DNA from: Tragulus kanchil
Lineage: Eukaryota > Chordata > Mammalia > Artiodactyla > Tragulidae
Reading direction: 5' to 3'
Length of the DNA stretch: 64,000 nt
Assembly (NCBI GenBank): GCA_022376925.1
Contig: JAIOJX010000003.1
Location: 38,921,874-38,985,873 of the forward strand
The notes below the pieces were generated by a model. The model was not told the DNA's origin. It worked only from the letters and a program-made list of their open reading frames with translations, and ran no database searches. Both the position numbers and the translations under genes were made by a program. The stretch's first letter is position 1; each line of letters begins with the position of its first letter. This document shows, piece after piece, positions 46,516 to 57,480 of this stretch.

Positions 46516-46606
46516 GCCACTTCTATTGGTCTTTCATTTATACAATTTTTTCCTTGGCCTGTATGGGCCTCCCATCGCAGTGGCCTTTGTCGCTGCAGAG
46601 CACCAG
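46516..46606 (-). mobile_element. GC-rich SINE truncated at D12 junction
   Basis: Only the tail-side ~90 bases are present, with internal losses. The intact equivalent is 47614-47881. Confidence 0.9.
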
Positions 46607-47613
46607 TCTGTGAAATATTCTCCATATTAGACAACCTTATTATTATGTATAATTTATATATTATTTTAGATTGAGTAGTGTAATTTGTATTGGAGGCAGA
46701 ACACTAGGTTAGAAGATAAAGCATTTTAGGTTTTCAGTTATGAGCAGCATATTCAGGCTTAGGACACAGTATAAATATGAACTATTGAAAGTAAAAAACA
46801 TAAATTTTATCACAGTACTTGACCTTCAATGAATACAAATCAGCATAAGATAATGTAAGAGCTAAAGTATATGTATGAAATTTAGCATGCAGATGTTTAG
46901 GTATAGCAAATCTCACTTGCAGTTTTCATCAAGAAACTGAAGTTAGCTCTTGGGTGAGGACAAGGCAATTTTTCTGGAGATTTTATCTTTGGGAAATATA
47001 TTTATAGAACTTTAGAAGAGAAGCATTAATCATTATGTTGCTTGAGCTTATCTATAGCTGCAGCAGCTACACTGTTTGCTCTCAAAATACGTGGCACTCC
47101 AAATGCTACAGCACATTAAATATTTGGTACGAAAAATTGTACCTCTCTGCCTAAACTACCTCAAACTAAATATTTTTATCTCATATTTTATGGCCTGTTT
47201 TACTGTACAGGCACACAACTATGGGAAACTGTTTCTATGTTTTCTAAAATATGAATCTAAGGGAATTGGATTAGCTACTGTTTATCCATAGTTGATAAAG
47301 TAGCTCTTAAACAGCTACAAAGAGTAAGTGAAGAGACTTGCCGTGCTTTGGAATGAAAATCGTAGCATTGCAAAAAGTGTTCCAAAATATTATGCTGTTT
47401 ATAACTTGAATTTTCAGTGTTCGGGTATAAGAATTTTCCATGTGTTTGCCTTTTAGATCTACCACTGTTAAGGAATTCAGTTACAGGTTTGGTAGCTGTG
47501 ATTCCTAAAGCAATAGGTGCCTGGGAGAATGTTGTTTGCCCCATTTTATACAATGCGGGTGGGACACTTTCATTTCCCCATCTTTAGGCAGTTACAAGTG
47601 ACTGTGCTTTCTT

Positions 47614-47881
47614 TTTTGTTTTTTGGCCACTTCTATTGGTCTTTCATTTATCTATTTTCATCCATCTTTGTTCCTTGGCCTGTATGGGCCTCCCATCGCA
47701 GTGGCCTTTGTCGCTGCAGAGCACCAGCTCTGGGTGCATGCACTCCAGAGTGCTGGCTGCTAATTGGACACATCGGCCCAGCCGCTCCATGGCATGTGGG
47801 ATCTTCCCAGGCCAGGAATCAAACCGGTGCCCCTTGCACTGCAAGGTGGACTCATTGCCCACTGGACCACCAGGGAAGCCC
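47614..47881 (-). mobile_element. GC-rich SINE with TSD
   Basis: Antisense copy with complete head ('ggaccaccagggaagccc'). Flanked by gactgtgctttctt (47600-47613) and gactatgctttctt (47882-47895), 13 of 14 matching. Confidence 0.92.
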
Positions 47882-47895
47882 GACTATGCTTTCTT

Positions 47896-48257
47896 AAGAT
47901 GGGTATTTCAGGAGCAGCTAGTATTCAAAGGCATATTTCTAGAGGAAACAGAACATAAGCTTGCTCAAATAAATGGGAATGTGTTTCTCTTTAATGGTCA
48001 GATTAATAGAGAGGCTTATTTGCTTTATTCTTTATCAGTTCTAAGTTTCCAGTCATTCCAAGGAAATTTTAATTAATAGAATATATACAACTTCAAGAGA
48101 AAAGCGAGACTGTGAAAATTTAGAAGGTGGAATTTATCTTTGAAAGAGCAGTTCATCAGCATTTTAATGATTAGATAAAGCAGAGTGAAAAAAAGTTGAT
48201 GATGCTGGTAAATTGGGGTGTGATGGGACATTCTACAGATTTTCTTTTTTGCCGTGT
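47896..48257. other. Unique sequence
   Basis: Nothing recognised. Confidence 0.4.
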
Positions 48258-48463
48258 TGTGCTGTGCTTGGTCGTGTTTGACTCTTTGTGACCCTGTGGA
48301 CTGCAGCCTGCCAGGCTCCTCTGTCCATGGGATTCTCAAGGCAAGAATACTGGAGTGGGTTGCCAATCCCTTCTCCAGGGAATCTTCCCGACCCAGGGAC
48401 TAAACCCAGGTCTCCTGCATTGCAGGCAGACTCTTTACCGCTTAGCCATCAGGGAAGCCTTTT
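48258..48463 (-). mobile_element. Bov-tA SINE
   Basis: 'gtgcttggtcgtgtttgact', 'ggcaagaatactggagtggg', head 'tagccatcagggaagcc'. Confidence 0.91.
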
Positions 48464-48927
48464 GACATATTAGTTTAGCTTTTTTGGTATCTTCTAGGCT
48501 AACACCATTTCCCCCAAATTGTAATAATTGCAGGTATGTTTTCTCTAAAATTGTTTAGAAAAGATTTTTAAAATCAGGTTTGTAAATGATTTGTAACACC
48601 AGTGAAGACTTTTAGGCAGACCTCTGCTGGCAACTCAGAAAGCGTTAGGTATCTTCCAGCAGTTCACAGGGAATAGCAGCGATGTCTCACTGATTAGCTC
48701 AGGACAGTTGACAGCCTCTTCAGTTTTATAGAGGAATTAGGAGCTATTGGTGAATTAGTTGTCCTCTGGGCATCTGTTATCTACTGGAAAACTAAGGTAT
48801 CAGCTGCTTTTTAGTGTATCCAGTCTGAAAAGTTGCCTACTGATGTTTTGTGGAAGAATTGGAAATAACCCCACATTTTTTACTTGACTATAATGAGAAT
48901 ATAACTTCAAGGAACTTACTCAAAGGG
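48464..48927. other. Unique sequence
   Basis: No supported feature up to the L1 target site. Confidence 0.4.
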
Positions 48928-48946
48928 AAAAATGTTCCTGAATTTA

Positions 48947-50643
48947 GAATCAATATTGTGAAAATGACCATGCTACCAAATGTCATCTATAGATTCAATG
49001 CAATCCCTATCAAACTTCCAATAACATTCTTCACAGAACTAGACCAAAGAATAACACAGTTCATATGGAAACACAAAAGACCTCGAATAGCCAAAGCAAT
49101 CCTGAGGAAAAAGAATGGAGCTGGAGGGATCAGCCTCCCCAACTTCAGACTCTACTACAAAGCAACAGTCCTCAAGACAGTATGGTACTGGCACAAAAAC
49201 AGAAATATAGACCAATGGAACAAGATCGAGAACCCAGAGATAAACCCTATGGGTACCTTATTTTTGACAAAGGAGGCAAAACTATAAAATGGGACAAAGA
49301 CAGCCTCTTCAACAAGTGGTGCTGGGAAAATTGGACAGCTACATGCAAAAAAATGAAGTTGGAACATTCCCTGACACCATACACAAAGATCAACTCAAAA
49401 TGGATTAAAGACCTAAATGTAAGACCAGAAACCATCAAACTCTTAGAGGAGAATATAGGCAAAACCCTCAAGGACATCAATCAAAGCAAGATCTTCTCTG
49501 ACCCACTTACTAGAATTGCGGAACTAAAAAGAAAAATGAACATGTGGGACCTCATGAAACTTAAAAGCTTTTGTACAGCAAAAGAAATTACAATAAAGCT
49601 GAACAGACAACCCACAGAATGGGAGAAAATCATAGCAAATGAAACAACAGACAAAGAATTAATCTCCAAAATCTACAAGCAACTCAGACAACTCAGCACC
49701 GGAAAAATGAACAACCCAATAAAAAAATGGGCAAAGGCCCTAAACAGACACCTCTCCAAAGAGGACATACAGATGGCCCCAAAACACATGAAATGATGCT
49801 CAACTTCACTTATAATTAGAGCAATGCAAATCAAAACTACAATGAGATATCACCTCACACCCGTCAGAATGGCCATCATCCACAAATCAACAGACAATAA
49901 ATGCTGGAGAGGGTGCAGAGAAAGAGGGACACTCCTGCATTGCTGGTGGGAATGTAAATTGATATAGCCTCTATGGAAGACAGTCTGGATATTTCTTAAA
50001 AAACTAAAAATAGAAGCATCCTATCACCCAGCAATCCCACTCTTAGGCTTATACCCTGATGAAATCAAAATTGAAAGAAGCACCTGGACCCCAATGTTCA
50101 TTGCAGCTCTCTATACAATAGCTAGAACATGGAAGCAACCTAGATGCCCATCGACAAACGAATGGATACAAGAGCCCTGGTACATATATACAATGGAATA
50201 CTACACAGCTGTAAAGAGAAATGCGGAAGAATCAGCCCTAATGAGGTGGCTGGATCTAGAACGTATCATCAAAAGTGAAGTCAGTCAGAAAGAGGACAAA
50301 TACAGTATATTAACACATATATATGGAATCTAGTAGGATAGTGATGATGGCACACGCAGTGAAGCGATGGAAAGATGGACATGGACAGTGGACATATGGA
50401 CATTGTGGGGAAGGAACAGAGGGTGGGAGGCATAAAGGAAGTAGCATGAAGGCCTGTATTATCATAAGTGAAGAAAATAGCTATAGTCATTGCTCTGTGA
50501 GAAAAGGAGATCCTTCAGGGGTGCTGTGTGATGGCCGGGAGGTGTGGGAAAGGAGGCATATACATATGACTAGCCTGGGAACATACATATCTGTAAACAA
50601 CAAAACTCTGTAAAAGTCAAAAGTAAGACAAAAGTTTTTTAAA
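48947..50643 (+). pseudogene. 5'-truncated L1 (C-terminal ORF2 plus 3' UTR) with TSD
   Basis: Retrotransposon copy keeping the C-terminal part of L1 ORF2, the reverse-transcriptase/endonuclease protein of LINE-1. Motifs include [17 protein letters not shown] near the left, [40 protein letters not shown] and the end SILTHIYGI at 50333. The frame shifts near 49245. A stop follows KHMK at 49796, where the family normally continues with arginine (CGA to TGA), and another lies near 49965. It is not functional. The 19-base direct repeat at 48928-48946 and 50644-50662 (ending gttcctgaattta) is its target-site duplication. The 3' UTR and poly(A) follow the ORF. Confidence 0.95.
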
Positions 50644-51919
50644 AAAAATGTTCCTGAATTTAAGGAATGTGTATACCCTACCCAACTGAAGTGTATATAT
50701 TTTAACTTCATGCCATGATCTTTTCTTTAGTTATTTATTATTTTCATCCATTTTATTAAAGCTGAACAGACAACCCACAGAATGGGAGAAAATCATAGCA
50801 AATGAAACAACAGACAAAGAATTAATCTCCAAAATCTACAAGCAACTCAGACAACTCAGCACCGGAAAAATGAACAACCCAATAAAAAAATGGGCAAAGG
50901 CCCTAAACAGACACCTCTCCAAAGAGGACATACAGATGGCCCCAAAACACATGAAATGATGCTCAACTTCACTTATAATTAGAGCAATGCAAATCAAAAC
51001 TACAATGAGATATCACCTCACACCCGTCAGAATGGCCATCATCCACAAATCAACAGACAATAAATGCTGGAGAGGGTGCAGAGAAAAGGGAACACTCTTG
51101 CATTGCTGGTGGGAATGTAAATTGATATAGCCTCTATGGAAGACAGTCTGGATATTTCTTAAAAAACTAAAAATAGAAGCATCCTATCACCCAGCAATCC
51201 CACTCTTAGGCTTATACCCTGATGAAATCAAAATTGAAAGAAGCACCTGGACCCCAATGTTCATTGCAGCTCTCTATACAATAGCTAGAACATGGAAGCA
51301 ACCTAGATGCCCATCGACAAACGAATGGATACAAGAGCCCTGGTACATATATACAATGGAATACTACACAGCTGTAAAGAGAAATGCAGAAGAATCAGCC
51401 CTAATGAGGGGGCTGGATCTAGAACGTATCATCAAAAGTGAAGTCAGTCAGAAAGAGGACAAATACAGTATATTAACACATATATATGGAATCTAGTAGG
51501 ATAGTGATGATGGCACACGCAGTGAAGCGATGGAAAGATGGACATGGACAGTGGACATATGGACATTGTGGGGAAGGAACAGAGGGTGGGAGGCATAAAG
51601 GAAGTAGCATGAAGGCCTGTATTATCATAAGTGAAGAAAATAGCTATAGTCATTGCTCTGTGAGAAAAGGAGATCCTTCAGGGGTGCTGTGTGATGGCCG
51701 GGAGGTGTGGGAAAGGAGGCATATACATATGACTAGCCTGGGAACATACATATCTGTAAACAACAAAACTCTGTAAAAGTCAAAAGTAAGACAAAAGTTT
51801 TTTAAAAAAAATGTTCCTGAATTTAAGGAATGTGTATACCCTACCCAACTGAAGTGTATATATTTTAACTTCATGCCATGATCTTTTCTTTAGTTATTTA
51901 TTATTTTCATCCATTTTTA
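49594..51919. repeat. Tandem duplication D13, 1163-bp period
   Basis: 'taaagctgaacagacaaccc' starts at 49594 and 50757. The unit takes the last ~1.05 kb of the L1 plus about 110 bases of flank. Differences include gagaaagagggac/gagaaaagggaac, gcggaag/gcagaag (CpG change) and gaggtggctgg/gagggggctgg. Confidence 0.96.
50757..51806 (+). pseudogene. L1 3' part, duplicated copy
   Basis: Second copy of 49594-50643. It carries its own right-hand target repeat (near 51807-51825) but no left one, so it arose by segmental duplication and not by retrotransposition. Confidence 0.93.
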
Positions 51920-52104
51920 TTCTTTGATATGTGTGGACCTCCCATCGCAGTGGCCTCCCTCGCTGCAGGGCACCAGCCCTGGGCACATGTGCTCCAGAGC
52001 ACTGACTTGCAATTGGACACACTGGTCTAGCCGCTCTGCGGCTCGCCGGGACCCTTTGGGGCCAGGGATCGAACCAGTGCCCCTTGCACTGCAAGGCAGA
52101 CTCT
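51893..52104 (-). mobile_element. GC-rich SINE family, host copy (interrupted)
   Basis: 'tgtggacctcccatcgcagt', 'gtgctccagagcactgactt', 'gggatcgaaccagtgcccct'. Split by a younger SINE at 52104. The remnant 52443-52468 ('acccactggacca') completes it, minus its last bases. Confidence 0.9.
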
Positions 52105-52442
52105 TTTTTTTTTTTTTTTATAAAGATTTATTTATTAATTTATTTTGGGCGGGGGTCGAGTTGGGGAGGGAGGGGAGTGGGCGGGCCGCTTCTATTGGTC
52201 TTTCATTTCTCTATTTTCATCCGTCTTTGTTCTTTGGCTCCTGTGGGCCTCCCATCGCAGTGGTGTCTGTCATTGCAGAGCGCCGGCTCTGGGCGCATGC
52301 TCTCCAGAGCTCCGGCTCGGTAATTGGACACATCAGTCCAGTCGCTCCGCAGCACGTGGGATCTTCCCAGGCCAGGGATGGAACCGGCAGCCCTTGCAGT
52401 GCAAGGCGGTGTTCTTACCCACTGGACCACCAGGGGAAGCCC
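52105..52442 (-). mobile_element. GC-rich SINE nested in older SINE, with TSD
   Basis: Poly-T, G-rich block, CpG-rich body and head ending 'accaggggaagccc'. The 12-base repeat aaggcagactct at 52093-52104 and 52443-52454 is the duplicated target inside the host SINE. Confidence 0.94.
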
Positions 52443-52468
52443 AAGGCAGACTCTACCCACTGGACCAT

Positions 52469-52684
52469 GAAATATATTTTTTAAAGACTACTTTAAAAAA
52501 ACTTTTTGTTTATTTTGAAATAATTTTAGACTTACGGAAACACTAAAAAAAATTGCAAAGCTCTTTCATATTTCTTTTGCTCAGATTTTTCACTTGTTAA
52601 CTTTTTTTATAGTTTGCCTTGTACTTCTCATATTGTATATTTTAATTTGTTTTTATGAGTTTTTAATTTTTTTTTATTTTTAAA
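52469..52684. other. Unique AT-rich sequence in D14
   Basis: Nothing recognised. Repeated at 53253-53469. Confidence 0.4.
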
Positions 52685-52890
52685 ATTTATTATTATATTT
52701 TGGCCTTTAAGTCATTGTTTATTTTTCATCCGTCCTTTTTACTCTTTGGCCTGTGTGAGCCTCCCATCGCAGTTGCCTCTCTCACTCCAGAGCACTGGCT
52801 CTCAATTGGGCACAACGCCCAGCCGTTCCTTGGCCTGTTTCTTCCGGGGCCAGGATCGAACCAGCACCCTTGCAGTGCACGGCAGACTCT
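52685..52890 (-). mobile_element. Older GC-rich SINE, cut at D14 junction
   Basis: 'ggcctttaagtcattgttta' side, 'gtgagcctcccatcgcagtt', 'cagtgcacggcagactct', then the duplication jumps to the nested SINE. The intact version is 53470-53703. Confidence 0.88.
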
Positions 52891-53226
52891 TTTTTTTTTT
52901 TTTTTATAAAGATTTATTTATTAATTTATTTTTTGCGGGGGTGGAGTTGGGGTGGGGGGGGTGGTCGGGCCACTTCTATTGGTCTTTCATTTCTCTATTT
53001 TCATCCGTCTTTGTTCTTTGGCTCCTGTGGGCCTCCCATCGCGGTGGTGTCTGTCATTGCAGAGCGCCGGCTCTGGGCGCATGCTCTCCAGAGCTCCGGC
53101 TCAGTAATTGGACACATCAGTCCAGTCGCTCCGCAGCACGTGGGATCTTCCCAGGCCAGGGATGGAACCGGCAGCCCTTGCAGTGCAAGGCGGTGTTCTT
53201 ACCCACTGGACCACCAGGGGAAGCCC
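52891..53226 (-). mobile_element. Nested GC-rich SINE (D14 copy 2)
   Basis: Second copy of 52105-52442, with a slightly different G-rich block. The 194-codon frame over 52746-53330 is antisense SINE read-through. Confidence 0.93.
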
Positions 53227-53469
53227 AAGGCAGACTCTACCCACTGGACCATGAAATATATTTTTTAAAGACTACTTTAAAAAAACTTTTTGTTTATTTT
53301 GAAATAATTTTAGACTTACGGAAACACTAAAAAAAATTGCAAAGCTCTTTCATATTTCTTTTGCTCAGATTTTTCACTTGTTAACTTTTTTTATAGTTTG
53401 CCTTGTACTTCTCATATTGTATATTTTAATTTGTTTTTATGAGTTTTTAATTTTTTTTTATTTTTAAAA

Positions 53470-53703
53470 TTTATTATTATATTTTGGCCTTTAAGTCATT
53501 GTTTATTTTTCATCCGTCCTTTTTACTCTTTGGCCTGTGTGAGCCTCCCATCGCAGTTGCCTCTCTCACTCCAGAGCACTGGCTCTCAATTGGACACAAC
53601 GGCCCAGCCGTTCCTTGGCCTGTTTCTTCCGGGGCCAGGGATCGAACCAGCACCCCTTGCAGTGCACGGCAGACTCTTTTCCCACTGGGCCACCAAGGAA
53701 GCC
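53470..53703 (-). mobile_element. Older GC-rich SINE, complete
   Basis: Continues past the D14 breakpoint to the head 'cactgggccaccaaggaagc'. More diverged and lacks part of the middle ('gagcactggctctcaattgg'). Confidence 0.88.
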
Positions 53704-54887
53704 CTATTTTTTATGAATATTTGAACTATTTGAAAGCAAGTTGCACTCCCCAGTTAATCCTGTAATGTTTTTTCTACAAATAGACACTCTGATATAACAG
53801 AAGTGATGGCATCACTGTCAGGAAATTAACACTGATCTTTTGTTATCATTTAATACACAGACTTTATTCAGATTTCATCACTGGTCTCCATAATAACCCT
53901 TCATGGGTCCAGGATCCAGACCCAATGTCTCTCTAGTTTGCTTTGATCGAAGTAGTTCCTTAATCTTTTCTTCTTGTTTATTACCTGGACATTTTCCCAC
54001 AGCGTTGCTTACTCTTTGAGGAGGCCAGTTATTCTGTGAGATGTCCCTCAATTTGAATTTGGTGTTTCCTCCTGATTAGATTCAATTTATGCATTCTTGG
54101 AAGGAATACCACTGAGGTATGTCCTTCATCATACCCAGAGACACAAGATGTTGATTTGTTCCATAGATTTGGTGATGATAACTTTTATCACTTGGTCAAG
54201 ATTGTGCCTGGCAGGTTTCTCCAGAAAGAGAATTTTGCAAGGATTTTGTATTTGTCAATTAATCATAAGTATTTTGTGAGGAGATACTTTTGAGACTTTC
54301 ATACACCAGGATTCACTGATAATTCTTTTTTCAAATTAAATTACTTTTTATTGATTGATGATTCTTACTTGAATCTATTATTATTATGATGGTTGCAACA
54401 TGATTGTTTTTTTCATTCTTTTTTTTTTCTATCTTCCAGAATTAGTTGGCATTCTTTATCAAGTAGAACTAGACCCTATCTATCTATCTATCTATCTGTA
54501 TTTTTCTATTTTTTTCTACTGGTGGAAATTCATAGATTCCTAGTTTTGGTGACATGTTATAATCTGTTACTGACATTATCCTTTTGGAGCTCAATTTGTC
54601 TCAGATTTGGCCATTATAGCTCCCTCACACTGATTTCTCTCTCATTTTAGATGCCCCCATCATTCTTTGAAGGTTTTGTTCTGGCATGGAAACATGTTTC
54701 AGGTTCATTTACCCTGCCCCCTCCTGGGAATCAGCCATTTCTTCATGGGCCCCCAGATTCTTGAGGTGGAGAATGCTGTTCAGAAACCAGGACCTGGACA
54801 TTTGATGTGCTCATTGCTCCCGGGTGTCATAGCTTCTAGGATCTCTCAGCAGATCGACCTATAAAATATATATATGCATGTGTTGTC
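53704..54887. other. Unique sequence with (TATC)n
   Basis: No supported gene. (TATC)n at about 54476-54497. 54886-54982 is the start of the ancient repeat seen in full at 55958. Short frames recur in D15 copy 2. Confidence 0.42.
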
Positions 54888-56056
54888 TTAGTTAAGTCAG
54901 GTTGTTATGACAAAATACCACTGACTGGATGTCTTAAACACAAACATTTATTTCTACAAGTTCTGGAGGCTGGGAAGTTCAAGATCCAGACCCAATGTCT
55001 CTCTAGTTTGCTTTGATCGAAGTAGTTCCTTAATCTTTTCTTCTTGTTTATTACCTGGACATTTTCCCACAGCGTTGCTTACTCTTTGAGGAGGCCAGTT
55101 ATTCTGTGAGATGTCCCTCAATTTGAATTTGGTGTTTCCTCCTGATTAGATTCAATTTATGCATTCTTGGAAGGAATACCACTGAGGTATGTCCTTCATC
55201 ATACCCAGAGACACAAGATGTTGATTTGTTCCATAGATTTGGTGATGATAACTTTTATCACTTGGTCAAGATTGTGCCTGGCAGGTTTCTCCAGAAAGAG
55301 AATTTTGCAAGGATTTTGTATTTGTCAATTAATCATAAGTATTTTGTGAGGAGATACTTTTGAGACTTTCATACACCAGGATTCACTGATAATTCTTTTT
55401 TCAAATTAAATTACTTTTTATTGATTGATGATTCTTACTTGAATCTATTATTATTATGATGGTTGCAACATGATTGTTTTTTTCATTCTTTTTTTTTTCT
55501 ATCTTCCAGAATTAGTTGGCATTCTTTATCAAGTAGAACTAGACCCTATCTATCTATCTATCTATCTGTATTTTTCTATTTTTTTCTACTGGTGGAAATT
55601 CATAGATTCCTAGTTTTGGTGACATGTTATAATCTGTTACTGACATTATCCTTTTGGAGCTCAATTTGTCTCAGATTTGGCCATTATAGCTCCCTCACAC
55701 TGATTTCTCTCTCATTTTAGATGCCCCCATCATTCTTTGAAGGTTTTGTTCTGGCATGGAAACATGTTTCAGGTTCATTTACCCTGCCCCCTCCTGGGAA
55801 TCAGCCATTTCTTCATGGGCCCCCAGATTCTTGAGGTGGAGAATGCTGTTCAGAAACCAGGACCTGGACATTTGATGTGCTCATTGCTCCCGGGTGTCAT
55901 AGCTTCTAGGATCTCTCAGCAGATCGACCTATAAAATATATATATGCATGTGTTGTCTTAGTTAAGTCAGGTTGTTATGACAAAATACCACTGACTGGAT
56001 GTCTTAAACACAAACATTTATTTCTACAAGTTCTGGAGGCTGGGAAGTTCAAGATC
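53913..56056. repeat. Tandem duplication D15, 1070-bp period
   Basis: gatc at 53913, 54983 and 56053 marks copy 1 start, junction and copy 2 end, exactly 1070 apart. Copies are virtually identical, including the (TATC)n tract (second at 55546-55567). Confidence 0.97.
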
Positions 56057-56372
56057 TTGGGGATTGGTAGATTTGGTGTTTCATGAGAGCCCTCTTCCTG
56101 TTTGTTATATCTTTACATGGTAGATGAGGAAAGAGAGCATATGCAGGCACAAGAGGGAGAGAGAGAGGGTGAGAGAGAGAGAGTGTGAGAGCATGCGTGC
56201 GTGTGCAAGGGAGCTTTCTTTTTCTTATAAGGGCACAGATCTCAGCATGAGGACTTCACCTTCATGACCTCATCTGAACTTATTAAGGTCATATCTCCAA
56301 ATACCATCACGTTGGAGAGTAGAGCTTCAGTGCATGAATTTTCAAGGGACACAATTCAGGCTACATCAGGCA
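55958..56372 (+). mobile_element. Ancient mammalian repeat (family not assigned)
   Basis: 'gttatgacaaaataccactg', 'tttatttctacaagttctgg', 'ggctgggaagttcaagatc', 'tataagggcacagatctcag', 'atacatc' near the end. A widely known mammalian repeat whose name I cannot give with certainty. Holds a (GA)n expansion at 56152-56196. Confidence 0.7.
56152..56196. repeat. (GA)n simple repeat
   Basis: Interrupted GA/GAGT tract within the ancient repeat, not duplicated elsewhere. Confidence 0.85.
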
Positions 56373-56374
56373 TA

Positions 56375-57430
56375 TACATCTGTTTCTGCGTCTACATATT
56401 TTTCTTCTTCTTAAAAATGTTGAGTCTTTAATATTATTAAAGATAGTTACTGATATTAAAATGACACAGTCAAATTAATGCTTCCAATTCCAACCCACCA
56501 CCTCAGATTATTATATACTTCCACGTTAATTTGTTACTCTCTTTTTTGTCACTGGGAAACATGGTTTTCCTTATCCTCAATTGTTAATATTCTCAAATGT
56601 TTCATATTTGCTTAATCTGCCTATATGCAGCAAGCCTTCTAATTGAGTTGGCTGCTTTCTTTGTGTTTACCTTGTGGTCCCCTAATCACATGTGATACCT
56701 CTTGGGCCACAACCAGATCAGTTGAAGCTTCAGCCCCAGTGAACATGTGAAATATGCCAGCCAAGTAGAAGGTCATCCTGGCAGCTTCATGTGGATAAGC
56801 AAATGCATTATGAACAAGATGTGATCTCTGTTTTGTGTGGCAGGTTTAGGCATGTTGCATTGAGAAACTTCATCTCACATGTTTAAAATAAGCAATAGAA
56901 ACAACCTGGTATCCTTGTGATACAGTTTATTGCTTGCCTTAGCATTCTAAGCTCACATTTAAAAGTTGTAAAGATCAAATTAGAAACCTGTTAGAAACCT
57001 TTATTGATGAAATCTCCTTTTGAAGTTGTAAAGAAACCATACTATTATTATCTATATTTGAAGAGGTTTTGATTTTACCAGTGATATAAGAATATTTTTT
57101 CGATGTTGTAATTGTATGTGTTTTTTCTCTCCTCTTTATGTGGTAAATGTACCTTGGAGTAATGGAAGTAACCATTTTCAGGTCTGTGAAGTTCTCTGAA
57201 GTTTTTTATTTTATAGATTAGAAAATATACAGTATCTCATATTATTTCTTAGATTGAATTTGCATTATTAAAGTGTTTTACAATCTTACATATTAAATAT
57301 CTTTTAGTTATCATTTGAAGCTTTATAATTTGCCATTGATTCTCTTTTACCTTGTACTATGAGTTCATGTAGGATAGCATGGGGTGGCAGGTGAGATTTG
57401 AGGCAATTACTAATAAGTGTATGTGTGTTA
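56375..57430. other. Unique AT-rich sequence
   Basis: 1 kb, no gene or repeat recognised. Confidence 0.4.
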
Positions 57431-57464
<34 letters not shown>

Positions 57465-57480
57465 CACACACACACATACA
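57431..57480. repeat. Compound microsatellite (TC)n-(TA)n-(CA)n
   Basis: Three adjacent dinucleotide tracts. Likely polymorphic. Confidence 0.9.

Larger units (their letters stand above)
45497..47727. repeat. Tandem duplication D12, 1110-bp period
   Basis: 'tctgtgaaatattc' at 45497 and 46607. Copy 1 ends inside a SINE at 46606 ('gcaccag'); copy 2 continues through that SINE. The last ~100 bases of copy 1 are degraded: 'tctattttcatccatctttg' is reduced to 'acaatttttt', an 11-base loss. Confidence 0.96.
52095..53680. repeat. Tandem duplication D14, about 786-bp period
   Basis: 'ggcagactcttt' occurs at 52095, 52881 and 53668, at copy 1 start, junction and copy 2 end. That word belongs to the SINE consensus, so both breakpoints lie in homologous SINE positions. 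The end of copy 1 has single-base losses (acaacgccc for acaacggccc; ccaggatcg for ccagggatcg). The only duplication well below 1 kb. Confidence 0.93.

Noticed and set aside
2544..56056. A single large satellite or tandem-repeat array
   Set aside because: Each duplicated unit has different sequence and is present only two (locally three) times; there is no common monomer.
2544..56056. CRISPR-like or phage/prokaryotic arrays
   Set aside because: Repeat length, eukaryotic SINE/LINE content and lack of spacer structure exclude this.
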